From an uncultured Chthoniobacterales bacterium (GTDB lineage: Bacteria > Verrucomicrobiota > Verrucomicrobiia > Chthoniobacterales > UBA10450): a stretch of DNA of 15,444 nucleotides. The position numbers and the translations under genes were made by a program. Below the pieces are notes generated by a model, which saw only the letters and a list, made by a program, of their open reading frames with translations, searched no databases and was not told the origin of the DNA. The stretch lies in the NCBI GenBank assembly GCA_955652255.1, contig CATPAW010000059.1, positions 1 to 15,444 on the forward strand, in the 5' to 3' direction. Below, one piece after another: positions 6,107-14,304 of this stretch; the stretch's first letter is position 1, and every line of letters begins with the position of its first letter.

Positions 6107-7945
6107 TTGATTCTGTCCAATTCGTTCGTTGTGAAGAAGAGTTTTGCCGTCTTGCTCATCGTTGGCGCTGTGTTTATCAGCTATGCTCCGGCGCTGCGAG
6201 ATGGTTTTGTCTGGGACGATACCGCCCTGATTCTGCGCGATCCATTGATTCGAAGCTGGCGCCTCGTTCCAGAAGGGTTCAACCATTTTCTCTTCGTCGA
6301 TGCGACGGCCTCAGCTTTTTACCGTCCGATCCAGCGGCTCACCTACACGCTCGAGTACGCTGCCTTTGCGCTTCGGCCCATGCCCTATCATTTAACGAGC
6401 ATCAATTTGTCATGCTGCGGCTGCGATCGCATTTCTTTTCCTAGCCGAAGAACTCCTTTTTCTATTTGGAACCGATCCTAACAAACGCAGGCTAATCGCT
6501 TTTGCAGCAACGCTAGTTTGGGCGATCCATCCCATCCAAAGCGCCGCCGTCGTTTATGTTTCCGGACGCGCTGATCCGTTGGCTGCGGGTTTCGGTTTCC
6601 TTGGATTTTATTTGATCTTACGAGGTCTGCGCGCGGCCGGGAGAAGTGGTTTACTTTTTCTGGTTGCGGCGACTGTTGCGTTTCTTCTCAGCATCTTAAG
6701 CAAGGAAACAGGTTTGATTATTTTCCTGCTCGCGACAAGTGCGCCTGTGCTGAGAAGGAACTGAGTCGCGACTTTGAAGACCGCTGGGGCCGTCGTCTTC
6801 GCCGGCGTCGTTTACTTGAGTTTTCGGCTTCCGGCGGAACATTTCGCCCCGCCGGTCTTACGCGCGCCGCCGCCACCGCTGGTGAGGCCAATCTTGGTGG
6901 CGCGCGCTTTCGCAGAATATGCGGGTCTGATCGTATTTCCTCTCAACCTCCACATGGATCGGAACATTGAAACTCAGCCGAGCGGCTTTAGTGATGCGAG
7001 CTTGACTGCGGCCGCCTGGCGCGAACTGCAAACCCTTCTCGGGATGTTACTCATCGTCGCGGCGGCCTACTGGATGGATTCGCGCGCGCAAACGAAATCC
7101 CGCCATGTTTTCATGTTTGGTGCTCGCGGGCATCAGCTATTTGCCGTTTAGCGGAACCCTCGTTTGGAATGCCTCGGTGGCGGAACATTGGCTCTATCTG
7201 CCGACGGCCTTTCTTTTTTTTAGCAGCGGCAATTGAAGCCGCGGACTTTGTTCAAAGGAAAAGTGAGCGGCAAAGATCGACAGTACGCCTGGCGGCTATC
7301 TCCATCTTAACCGTGTGGCTGGTATTTCTTGGCGTTCGAACATTTATCCGGACGTTTGATTGGAAAGATCAACGGACATTTCTGGAGCGGACAATTGCAA
7401 GTGGTGGAGATTCCGCGCGAATGTTCATCAACCTCGGTGACCTCGAGCTCGATGAGGGAAAATTGAAAGAGGCCAAGACGGACCTGGAAACGGCGTTGCG
7501 CAAAGAGCCGGGGCAACCGCTCGCGATCTTGAACCTGGCGGCGGTCGCGTTGAAACAAAACGATTTCAAAGCTGCCCGCGAACAGCTCCAGCGCGCAGTA
7601 AAGATACCGCTGGTCGAACCACAAGCGCACGAATTTCTCGCTGTATTAGAAAACAGAGAGGAGGGCCGGGTGGATTTATTGCGTCTGCGGCTCGCGGCGC
7701 GCACGGGCCCGCCCAATTGGCCGATCGAAAAACGCTACGTGCAAGTGCTGGATGAAAACGGCGCGACTGCGCAGGCAATCGCTGAATTGCAGGCTTGTTT
7801 GCGAAGAGAATGGTATCGCGCGGAAAGCTGGAAGCTGCTCAGCCGGATTTTGGCGAAATCCGGACGCCGCCAGGAGGCGCTGCAAGCGCTAAACCGGGCT
7901 CATGCTTACGATGTGCACCTCAATATGCGCGATGACGCTCCCTAG
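6107..7945 (+). pseudogene. Broken TMTC/PMT-like GT-C membrane glycosyltransferase with C-terminal TPRs
   Basis: Conceptual joining of three frames restores one protein of about 600 residues. It starts with a membrane helix and the GT-C signature FVWDDTALILRD, then YRPIQRLTYTLEY. After a shift at about 6404-6411 it continues HAAAAIAFLFLAEELLF, WAIHPIQSAAVVYVSGRADP. A TGA at 6762-6764 interrupts it, apparently where a Trp codon would be. It resumes VATLKTAGAVVFAGVVYLSF. After a shift near 7107-7112 it reads CLVLAGISYLPFSGTLVWNA, SVAEHWLYLPTAFLF, and a T8 run at 7214-7221 shifts it again into LAAAIEAADFVQRK. It ends with about three to four TPR units (ARMFINLGDLELDEGKLKEA, AILNLAAVALKQNDFKAARE, WKLLSRILAKSGRRQEALQA). 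Relatives are dolichol/polyprenol-phosphate-mannose O-glycosyltransferases. Four lesions in one gene, with intact neighbours on both sides, suggest real decay rather than sequencing error. The last part (7169-7945, ATG start) could still be translated alone. Confidence 0.8.
7273..7282 (-). repeat. Dispersed decamer TGTCGATCTT
   Basis: Exact copy antisense within the glycosyltransferase pseudogene (coding Gln-Arg-Ser-Thr on the plus strand). Confidence 0.8.
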
Positions 7946-7996
7946 GTCTAAAGCTTAGCTTTCAACGCGGCGTTTCTATTCTTAGCCGCAACAAGA

Positions 7997-8742
7997 TTGT
8001 CACGTCCGACGGACAACGTCCTTGACCGCAACACCGGTTGCATGGCCTACACCGTCCTCTCGGCCGGTGGCACTGACACACGGATAGCCGGCCAGACAAA
8101 AACCGTTGCCGTTCCCTGGATAATCTATTCCACAACATCGGATCCGCGCGTTTTGACTGTGCGAGTTGATCGAGAACGGATCTATAACGCGCCCGCCTTT
8201 GACTACGCGCGCATCAACGAATACTCGAGCGCGGTTGGATCAACAACGTTTACTCTTACTACGGCGTATCGGCGCAAACCGGAGTGGGCGTGGGAGCTTC
8301 GGTCACAGGAAGTAGCACGGCGACGACAGGTGTCACGACCGCGACCGCTATACTCCGATCGCCACCGCTTCACCAGCTTCAACGGCACCCCGTGCTGGAG
8401 CCGCTGCGCCCGCAGCAACTGCGTCACCCAGGGCGGCCGCATCCGCGGAGTCCCGCAGTGAAAGCGAGCGCTACCCCTTCGCCAAAAGCAACGCGTGGCG
8501 AATCGGCGACGCGGGGCGAGTCTCCAGCCCGCGGCGAATCACCGAGCGGCAAAACCAAGGCCAGCGCGACCCCTTCCTCTTGGCGTCATACCGAGACAAC
8601 TTCGCCGAGCACGACCGAGGGATCCGCAGCGGAGGCGACCGCCAGCCCGGCGGGCGAGCGCACGAAAACCTCGCGCAGTCGTGCTGCCGAGGAAACGACA
8701 GAGCCAAGCGCGAGTCCCAAAGGGCCGGAAGAACAAGAGTAA
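7997..8742 (+). pseudogene. Unrecognised Ala/Pro/Ser/Thr-rich protein gene, probably frame-broken
   Basis: I do not recognise this product. The first part is open from a TTG at 7997 (or ATG 8042) and gives MAYTVLSAGGTDTRIAGQTK, VAVPWIIYSTTSDPRVLTVR and so on to about ARINEY near 8220. A change of frame there gives a sensible continuation, RGWINNVYSYYGVSAQTGVG then VGASVTGSSTATTGVTTATA. This runs into Pro/Ala/Thr-rich low complexity in another frame (about 8352-8455). The 3' part (about 8461-8742) is low-complexity, with several near-repeats of A-T-R-G-E-S-P and A-S-A-T-P-S, ending GPEEQE at a TAA. Two or three frame changes are needed to join these pieces, so a decaying gene is likely. Because low-complexity DNA keeps plausible composition in several frames, the exact breaks are uncertain, and two small real genes cannot be excluded. 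The tail resembles a surface or cell-wall spacer. Confidence 0.45.
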
Positions 8743-8786
8743 TCAGCTGCGTTGCGTGACAAACTCGCACGCAAAGACTCAAAGAT

Positions 8787-8812
8787 CGCAGGAACACTTG
8801 CATGTTCCTGCG
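8787..8812. terminator. Hairpin between convergent genes
   Basis: CGCAGGAACA (8787-8796) and TGTTCCTGCG (8803-8812) form a perfect 10-bp stem with a six-base loop, followed on the plus strand by GTTTCTTGTT. It lies between the unrecognised plus-strand gene and the stop of the minus-strand transporter, where a bidirectional terminator is expected. On the minus strand the stem is followed by an A/G-mixed stretch rather than a T-run, so termination is better supported for the plus strand. Confidence 0.6.
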
Positions 8813-8820
8813 GTTTCTTG

Positions 8821-10119
8821 TTAGATCGACGATTGCTCCCGCGACATAGTTCCTTCGACCGCCGCGGTGTCGGCTGGCAAAAATTTCGTGCCCCAAAACC
8901 AAAACATCCCAGCGATCAACATCGCACCTGAAACCGTCAGAAAACCGACATTCATATTCCAGCGATCGCGAATCGCGCCGATGAGCGGCGGCGAAATTAT
9001 GTCGCCCAACAAGTGAACGATAAGAATGTTTAACGCAAAAGCCGTTGCGCGGACGCTCGGCAAGCTCACATTTGCGAGTGCAGTATTGGATGGCCCAGTG
9101 TTAAAAAACATACAGAACACCGCGACAAAAATGCAGATCCACGCTCCGGGGAAACGAACATAAAGCATCGCGACGGTGGCAGGAAACGCGAGCACGACAC
9201 CGACGCCGGAAACAAGAAAATACGAGCTCGCGAATTTTTCCTGAAGCCAATCACCAGTCCAACCGCCGAGAAGCGTCGCGAACAGGCCCGCCACGGCAAC
9301 AATTGCTCCAAAGGTGACGTTGATGTCGCCAAGCAAATTCGGGTTGGCGGCGAATTCCGCGCCGCGATCGGAATAAATGTAATCGGGCACCCAAAACGAA
9401 ATGCCACCGATGGCAAAGGTTAGCGCGGTCATCGCGGCCGTGTTGATGATGTACGATGGTGTGCGAAGCAATGAAATATAATCGGCAAGCTTCGGCCGTG
9501 ATCTGGTGTTTAAATTCGATGTCGATCTTGCGCGCGGATCGCGCATGAAAAAGCAAAGCAAGGCAAGTAGTAATCCCGGCGGCACCACCAGATAAAACGC
9601 CCATCGCCACCCAAGAAGATCGCCAATCTTACCACCAAACGCATAACCAAGCGCGCCACCCACCGGCATGGCCAGATAAAAGTAGGCAAGCGTTCGGCCA
9701 CGACGCTCCAGCGGGTAAAGATCGGAAAGAATTGTTGGCGCCGCCGGACCATAACCGGCTTCACCCATTCCGACGAACGCGCGGGTGCAAAGCAGAATCG
9801 CGAACGAAGCCGCCAAACCCGACCATCCGCTCGCGAAACTCCAAACGGCCACGCTGACTCCAACCAGCCACCACCGGGAAACACGGTCGGCCAGCCATCC
9901 AAGGATCGGGGCAGCGCACATGTAGCTGATCAGGAAAGCGGACCCCAACGATCCCGCTTTGGCGTTTTGATTCGGATCGCCCGCGAGAAAATCGTGTTTT
10001 ATTTGCGGCAAAACCGCGGCCAAAATGTATCTGTCGATGTAATTAAAAAGATTGATGGCCAAAAGCAGCCAGAGAGCGGTCTGCGCCATTCCTCGGGCTT
10101 TTCCAAATCTCTGTTCCAT
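8821..10119 (-). CDS. Spinster-like major facilitator transporter
   Basis: About 432 residues with roughly twelve hydrophobic helices, the size and layout of an MFS permease in the inner membrane. The first helix, WLLLAINLFNYIDRYILAAVLPQI, closely follows the Spinster (SPNS) pattern NYxDRxxxAGVLPxI. The loop between helices 2 and 3 carries GWLADRVSRWW (an MFS motif-A equivalent), and helix 4 has TRAFVGMGEAGYGPAAPTIL, also typical of Spinster proteins. Animal SPNS members and characterised bacterial homologues move lysophospholipids or related lipids. The gene is divergent from an Aas-like acyltransferase/acyl-ACP synthetase (10167), which supports lysophospholipid import as its job by analogy with LplT. 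The frame is open to an ATG at 10164, but that would leave two bases between the divergent starts. The ATG at 10117-10119 (MEQRFGK) or 10089 is more likely. Confidence 0.85.
   Translation of the reverse strand: MEQRFGKARGMAQTALWLLLAINLFNYIDRYILAAVLPQIKHDFLAGDPNQNAKAGSLGSAFLISYMCAAPILGWLADRVSRWWLVGVSVAVWSFASGWSGLAASFAILLCTRAFVGMGEAGYGPAAPTILSDLYPLERRGRTLAYFYLAMPVGGALGYAFGGKIGDLLGWRWAFYLVVPPGLLLALLCFFMRDPRARSTSNLNTRSRPKLADYISLLRTPSYIINTAAMTALTFAIGGISFWVPDYIYSDRGAEFAANPNLLGDINVTFGAIVAVAGLFATLLGGWTGDWLQEKFASSYFLVSGVGVVLAFPATVAMLYVRFPGAWICIFVAVFCMFFNTGPSNTALANVSLPSVRATAFALNILIVHLLGDIISPPLIGAIRDRWNMNVGFLTVSGAMLIAGMFWFWGTKFLPADTAAVEGTMSREQSSI
9520..9529 (+). repeat. Dispersed decamer TGTCGATCTT
   Basis: Exact copy antisense to the Spinster-like transporter gene, falling in the codons for its central hydrophilic loop (Arg-Ser-Thr-Ser); preceded by GA. 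Confidence 0.8.
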
Positions 10120-10166
10120 GGCCAATTGCCGATTGCAGTTCGCAAGCGACTGATTGTAAATCATAA

Positions 10167-12362
10167 ATGATGATGTCGGCCGGCGAACGCGCGCTTCACT
10201 TCTTAGGCCGGCCGCTCGTACGCTGCTTTTATCGCGTTCGATCTCTCGGCACAGAATGTTTGCCGAACGGGGGATTTCTACTTCTGCCCAATCACATCAC
10301 CTTGGTCGATGCGATCGCGCTGCAACTCGCTTGTCCCCGTCCGATTCGTTACATCATCGACCGGGAATTTTATGACAAGCCGTTTCTGCGGCCGTTCTTG
10401 CGTATCGTGCGCTCCATCCCGATCGAGCCGCGCCATTCCCGTTCCACGATTCGCGCCGCGTCGGAACAAATCGTAGCCGGTGAAATCGTATGTCTTTTTC
10501 CCGAGGGCCAGCTCGAGCGCGCCGGCACATTGCTCCGTTTGCGCCGCGGTTACGAATTGATCGCGCACCACGCAAAAGCGCCGGTTGTTCCCGTCTGGCT
10601 TGACCGGCTGTGGGGCTCAATTTTTTCATTCCAAGGTGGAAAGTTTTTCAGAAAATGGCCAAAGGAAATTCCATATCGCGTTACGGTCGCGTTTGGCAAA
10701 CCGCTTGGTGCAGAGGCCGCCGACATTCCGACGGTGCGTGAAGAATTGCTGAAACTTGGGGAGTTTTGTTACAGCCAGCGGCACAATTTAGATCGACATC
10801 TTGCCGAAGCGTGCGTGCGCGGTTTGAAGCGAAGACCGTTTGCCACAGCGATGATCGATGGAATCGATCAAAGCAAATTGAGCCGCGCAAAACTGCTCGG
10901 TGCTGCCACGGCCTTGAGCCGATTGCTTCAAAAACAATGCCCTGATCCTCGAGTGGCAATCGTATTGCCGGCGGGCAAGGGCGCTGTTGTGGCAAATCTC
11001 GCTGTCACGCTTGCCGGAAAAATTCCGGTCGATCTTAACTTCACGATGGGCCGCTCGGCCAATGAATCGGCATGCCAGCGCGCCGAACTGCGCACCGCAA
11101 TCTCGGCTGCGCAGTTCATGGAGCGGCTGAAGGATTTTCCCTGGCCCGAGCGCGTTCTGAAGTTGGACGAGCTGATGCCGCGGATGAGATCCCAAATCGT
11201 TTTGTGGTGGCTGATGTCGATCTTACTTCCAGCGCGCTTATTCATTCGACTGTTGCAAATTAAAAAAAAAGGCGGCCACGCTGAAGCCCTGCTGCTTTTC
11301 ACCAGCGGCAGCTCAGGCGAGCCGAAAGGAGTCGTGCTCAGTCATCGCAACATGGTCGGCAACGTTTCGCAGTTCCGGGAACTTCTCGACGCGAAGGAGG
11401 ACGACGGCATTCTCGCCGCGCTCCCGTTTTTTCACACCTTTGGATCGACCGTCACCCTCTGGTACCCGCTTATCGAGGGCGTGCGCATTGTCACTTATCC
11501 AAATCCCCTGGAAGTCGCGAAGAATGCGGCATTGATCGAAAAATACAAACTGACTATGCTGCTCGCGACGCCGACATTTCTGCGCGGTTATTTGCGCAAG
11601 GTCGAACTGCACCAGCTGCGCAGTTTGCGACTCGTTATCACCGGCGCGGAGAAACTTCCTCTCGATCTTGCCAAAAGTTTCGAGGACCGCTTCAAACAAA
11701 AAGTCTTTGAGGGTTACGGCCTCACCGAAACTTCGCCAGTCGTGAGCGTGAACTTGCCGGAACCGACTCCGACAAAGCCTGGCGAGCAAGTCCAGCCGTC
11801 GAGCCGTTTGGGTTCGGTCGGAAAAATGGCGCCCGGCATCGCGGCAGAAATCCGCGAACCAGAAACCGACCGCAAACTTTCGCTGCACGAGACCGGAATG
11901 CTTTGGTTGCGCGGTCCAAATATTTTCGAAGGCTACGTGAAAGATCCTGAGCGAACGGCGGAAGTTTTGCGCAACGGTTGGTTCAAGACCGGCGATATCG
12001 GCCGGTTCGATGAAGATGGCTTTCTTTACATCGAAGGTCGGCTCTCTCGCTTTTCAAAAATCGGCGGTGAAATGGTGCCGCACGAAGCGATCGAACAAAA
12101 AATTATCGACATCCTCGACCTGTCCGGAAGGGATGACAGAGCGATTGCAGTTGTGGGCGTCACTGACGAAACCAAAGGCGAAGCGCTTCTGTTGCTAAAC
12201 GTTGAGGATGTCGATCTTGCGACGTTGCGCAGAAAACTTCACGAAGCCGGCGTTCCGAATTTATGGATTCCCAGGCGGGCCCAGCGCGTCGAATCAATCC
12301 CCATCCTCGCTTCCGGCAAACTTGACCTCGCAAAATGCAAAGAGCTTGTGCGCGAGAAATAG
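10167..12362 (+). CDS. aas: Aas-like lysophospholipid acyltransferase / acyl-ACP synthetase
   Basis: A 731-residue two-domain protein, close to the 719 residues of E. coli Aas and with the same order. Residues about 12-210 are a PlsC-type acyltransferase: NHITLVD (42-48, the H-x4-D motif with H43 and D48) and FPEG (111-114). Residues about 230-731 are an AMP-binding acyl-activating enzyme: LLFTSGSSGEPKGVVLSHRN (P-loop, about 375-395), YGLTETSPV (about 512), TGDIGRFDEDGFLYIEGR (about 607) and ASGKLD with the catalytic lysine near 716. Aas activates a fatty acid onto acyl carrier protein and transfers it to lysophosphatidylethanolamine at the inner membrane, repairing lysophospholipids. The start can be any of three tandem ATGs (10167, 10170, 10173). 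The divergent Spinster-like gene and the downstream PlsC-hydrolase (39-base gap) make a lipid-remodelling cluster. Alternative: a generic acyl-CoA ligase fused to an acyltransferase. Confidence 0.88.
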   Translation: MMMSAGERALHFLGRPLVRCFYRVRSLGTECLPNGGFLLLPNHITLVDAIALQLACPRPIRYIIDREFYDKPFLRPFLRIVRSIPIEPRHSRSTIRAASEQIVAGEIVCLFPEGQLERAGTLLRLRRGYELIAHHAKAPVVPVWLDRLWGSIFSFQGGKFFRKWPKEIPYRVTVAFGKPLGAEAADIPTVREELLKLGEFCYSQRHNLDRHLAEACVRGLKRRPFATAMIDGIDQSKLSRAKLLGAATALSRLLQKQCPDPRVAIVLPAGKGAVVANLAVTLAGKIPVDLNFTMGRSANESACQRAELRTAISAAQFMERLKDFPWPERVLKLDELMPRMRSQIVLWWLMSILLPARLFIRLLQIKKKGGHAEALLLFTSGSSGEPKGVVLSHRNMVGNVSQFRELLDAKEDDGILAALPFFHTFGSTVTLWYPLIEGVRIVTYPNPLEVAKNAALIEKYKLTMLLATPTFLRGYLRKVELHQLRSLRLVITGAEKLPLDLAKSFEDRFKQKVFEGYGLTETSPVVSVNLPEPTPTKPGEQVQPSSRLGSVGKMAPGIAAEIREPETDRKLSLHETGMLWLRGPNIFEGYVKDPERTAEVLRNGWFKTGDIGRFDEDGFLYIEGRLSRFSKIGGEMVPHEAIEQKIIDILDLSGRDDRAIAVVGVTDETKGEALLLLNVEDVDLATLRRKLHEAGVPNLWIPRRAQRVESIPILASGKLDLAKCKELVREK
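11215..11224 (+). repeat. Dispersed decamer TGTCGATCTT
   Basis: Exact copy in the aas-like gene, in the Met-Ser-Ile-Leu frame, in the segment between the two domains; preceded by GA. Near-copies lie close by at 10789, 11027 and 11660. Confidence 0.8.
12209..12218 (+). repeat. Dispersed decamer TGTCGATCTT
   Basis: Exact copy near the 3' end of the aas-like gene, read in a different frame (Val-Asp-Leu); preceded by GA. Confidence 0.8.
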
Positions 12363-12401
12363 TTGCACTAATCCTGCGCGCAAACGACGCGCCTTGATTC
12401 A

Positions 12402-14168
12402 ATGCCATCGCTCTTTCATTCCCTACCCAATCGCGCTGTCGCGCTATTGATGAAAGTCCTCTTTGGATATGTGGCGCGGGTTCGCGTGCTGCGGCGCGAG
12501 AACGTAAATCACAAGGGCGCATTTCTGCTCGCGTCAAATCACATCAGCCATTTTGATCCGTTTATTCTTTCCTCGGTGGTGCGGCGCAAAATCGACTGGA
12601 TGGCAATGGCGGAGTTTTTTCCAAATCCGTTGTTCGGATCTTTTTTGCGGATCGTCGATGCATTTCCGGCTGACCGTCACCGCGCCGACCGCAAAACGAT
12701 CCGCACTGCGATCGAACGGTTGAAGCAGGGGCGGATCGTGGGCGTTTTCCCCGAGGGCGGTATTCGCGATGGCGCACGTTCACTGCTCGAAGGCGCGCCG
12801 CTCCGGCCGGGAGCATCGACGCTTGCGCATATGGCCGGCGTTCCAATCCTGCCGTGCGTGATAGTCGGCAGCGATCGGCTCTACTCAAAGAAAAGCTGGC
12901 GGCCACTGCGCCGTACGCCAATCTGGATCGCATTCGGCCATCCGATTTCATCTTTTCCGGAACTGGAGAAATCCTGCGCGCGCCAGCGCATCGAGCGCGA
13001 ACTGGCCGCCGCGTTCAAAAGTCTCTACGCCGAGCTACGCGAGAAATTCTCGCTGACGGCCGATGACCTGCCGCATCCCCCGAGAGAACGAATGAAGAAC
13101 TCGGCTCGGGCCGTAAACCACGAAGATCGCGGAGAACAGGAAGAAAATATTGGTCGCATCGATTCCAATTCCCTTCGTGATCTTCGTGGTGAAACGAAAC
13201 GTAACGTGTTGCCGCATTTCGCTGCGAAAGCAGTCGATTCGCTTATGTGCGCATCGATGAATCTTCTCCAGTCGCGACACCGGCTGCACGGGCGCAGTCG
13301 CGATGAGATGGAGCGCTATGTGACCGAGTGCGAAAAGCTCACCGCGCATGACTATTATGCAGTTCAGCACGATGTCGATCTTTTGAGCGCAATCAGAAAT
13401 GGGGCGAGCGTTACGTGGCGCAGCCCAATCGAGACAAAATTTCCTGCGAACAACATCGCTCGCGCGGATTTTTTTCTATGCCGGCGTGGCTGGCGCGCGC
13501 CCATGGTGCTCATGCTGCACGCTCTCATGTCGGCGAGTCACATTGGCTATCGTCGCTGGGCTGCGCGCTTGAACGAACTGGGCTGGAATGCATGCTTCGT
13601 GCACCTTCCGTATCACTACTCGCGTGTTCCGCGCGGCTATTGGAACGGCGAACTCGCCATTACCGCCGATCTCATCCGCAACGCCGAAGGATTGCGCCAG
13701 GGGGTTATCGAGGTGCGGCAATTGCTCGCGGCGTTGCGCAAACGCGGTTGCAGCGAGTTCGGCGTGCTGGGCACGAGCTACGGAGGGTGGATCGGCGCGC
13801 TGCTCGCCATGGTCGAGCGCGATTTTCGTTTCGTGGCGTTAATGGCGCCGATCGTCAACGTTGAACATGCGATCTGGGAAAGCCCGGCTACGGCTTTCAT
13901 GCGACGGGAATTGCGGCGAAAGAAAATCGAGCCGTCACTAGTGGCGCGGCATTTTCATCTCAGCTCGCCAGTGCATAACGAGCCGCTGTGCGATGCCGGG
14001 TGCGTCCTTTTTGTGGCGGGCGAATTCGATTCAATTGCGCGTCCCGCAGACATCGAAAAAATTCATGAGAAGTGGCGCGGCTCGGAATTGCTCCGCGTAC
14101 CGCAGGGACATTTCGGCTACCGCATGTTGCGCGAAACCATCGCACGCTTGAAAGAGCGCGCGCTCTAA
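12402..14168 (+). CDS. PlsC acyltransferase fused to an alpha/beta hydrolase
   Basis: A 588-residue fusion. Residues 12-215 are a 1-acylglycerol-3-phosphate acyltransferase-type domain: SNHISHFDP (45-53, H47-x4-D52), FPEGG (116-120) and GVPILPCVIVGSDRLY (146-161). Residues about 270-588 are an alpha/beta hydrolase resembling the DUF2048/abhydrolase-18 type: VLMLHALMSASHIGYRRWAA (369-388), nucleophile elbow GTSYGG (S459), an acid candidate D543 in AGEFDSIARP, and H570 in PQGHFGY. The pairing suggests a bifunctional acyl-transfer/acyl-hydrolysis enzyme for phospholipid remodelling; the hydrolase substrate is not known. The linker (about 233-266) is encoded by an inverted repeat inserted in frame (13117-13190). 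Spacing to the upstream aas-like stop is 39 bases with the same orientation, so one operon is likely. The ATG at 12402 lacks a clear Shine-Dalgarno; an internal ATG at 12450 (MKVLFGY) is possible. Confidence 0.85.
   Translation: MPSLFHSLPNRAVALLMKVLFGYVARVRVLRRENVNHKGAFLLASNHISHFDPFILSSVVRRKIDWMAMAEFFPNPLFGSFLRIVDAFPADRHRADRKTIRTAIERLKQGRIVGVFPEGGIRDGARSLLEGAPLRPGASTLAHMAGVPILPCVIVGSDRLYSKKSWRPLRRTPIWIAFGHPISSFPELEKSCARQRIERELAAAFKSLYAELREKFSLTADDLPHPPRERMKNSARAVNHEDRGEQEENIGRIDSNSLRDLRGETKRNVLPHFAAKAVDSLMCASMNLLQSRHRLHGRSRDEMERYVTECEKLTAHDYYAVQHDVDLLSAIRNGASVTWRSPIETKFPANNIARADFFLCRRGWRAPMVLMLHALMSASHIGYRRWAARLNELGWNACFVHLPYHYSRVPRGYWNGELAITADLIRNAEGLRQGVIEVRQLLAALRKRGCSEFGVLGTSYGGWIGALLAMVERDFRFVALMAPIVNVEHAIWESPATAFMRRELRRKKIEPSLVARHFHLSSPVHNEPLCDAGCVLFVAGEFDSIARPADIEKIHEKWRGSELLRVPQGHFGYRMLRETIARLKERAL
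13117..13190. repeat. Inverted repeat inside the interdomain linker
   Basis: ACCACGAAGATC (13117-13128) and GATCTTCGTGGT (13179-13190) are perfect 12-bp inverted arms. The similarity continues imperfectly outward and inward around a 50-base centre. It lies in frame within the PlsC-hydrolase gene, encoding a charged, low-hydrophobicity linker (NHEDRGEQEENIGRIDSNSL then RDLRGETKRN), where an insertion would be tolerated. ACCACGAAGATCACGAAG-like words look like a dispersed palindromic element, but a genome search is needed to show that. Confidence 0.6.
13373..13382 (+). repeat. Dispersed decamer TGTCGATCTT
   Basis: Exact copy in the PlsC-hydrolase gene, in the Val-Asp-Leu frame, between the linker and the hydrolase core; preceded by GA. 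Confidence 0.8.
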
Positions 14169-14304
14169 ATGTCGCCGAACCCGCCGCAGCGGGCAGCTCC
14201 TTCAAGGCGGCTCGCGACTTAAACCAGAGTGTTCGGAGAAGGAGCTGGGCGACCCAGCTGATTGATTCAATCGGCTGCCCTGGGGCGCGAAGCGGGTCGA
14301 TCTT
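14169..14304. terminator. Convergent intergenic region with competing hairpins
   Basis: Several inverted repeats fill the gap between the PlsC-hydrolase stop and the stop of the lipase-maturation-factor-like gene. CAGCTCCTTC (14194-14203) pairs with GAAGGAGCTG (14238-14247). AGCTGGG-CGA-CCCAGCT (14243-14259) is a tight hairpin, and CAGCTGATTGA with TCAATCGGCTG (14255-14277, one T-G wobble) is another. They overlap, so only some can form together. A one-mismatch copy of the dispersed decamer (GGTCGATCTT, 14295-14304) ends at the base before the stop codon of the minus-strand gene. A bidirectional terminator and/or a REP-like element is likely. Confidence 0.5.

Noticed and set aside
6579..7151. 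Separate small membrane protein genes
   Set aside because: Their translations are consecutive pieces of one TMTC/PMT-like protein split by lesions.
8461..8742. Tandem repeat array or CRISPR in the S/T/P/A-rich tail
   Set aside because: The near-repeats are short, irregular and codon-level; there are no constant repeats with spacers.
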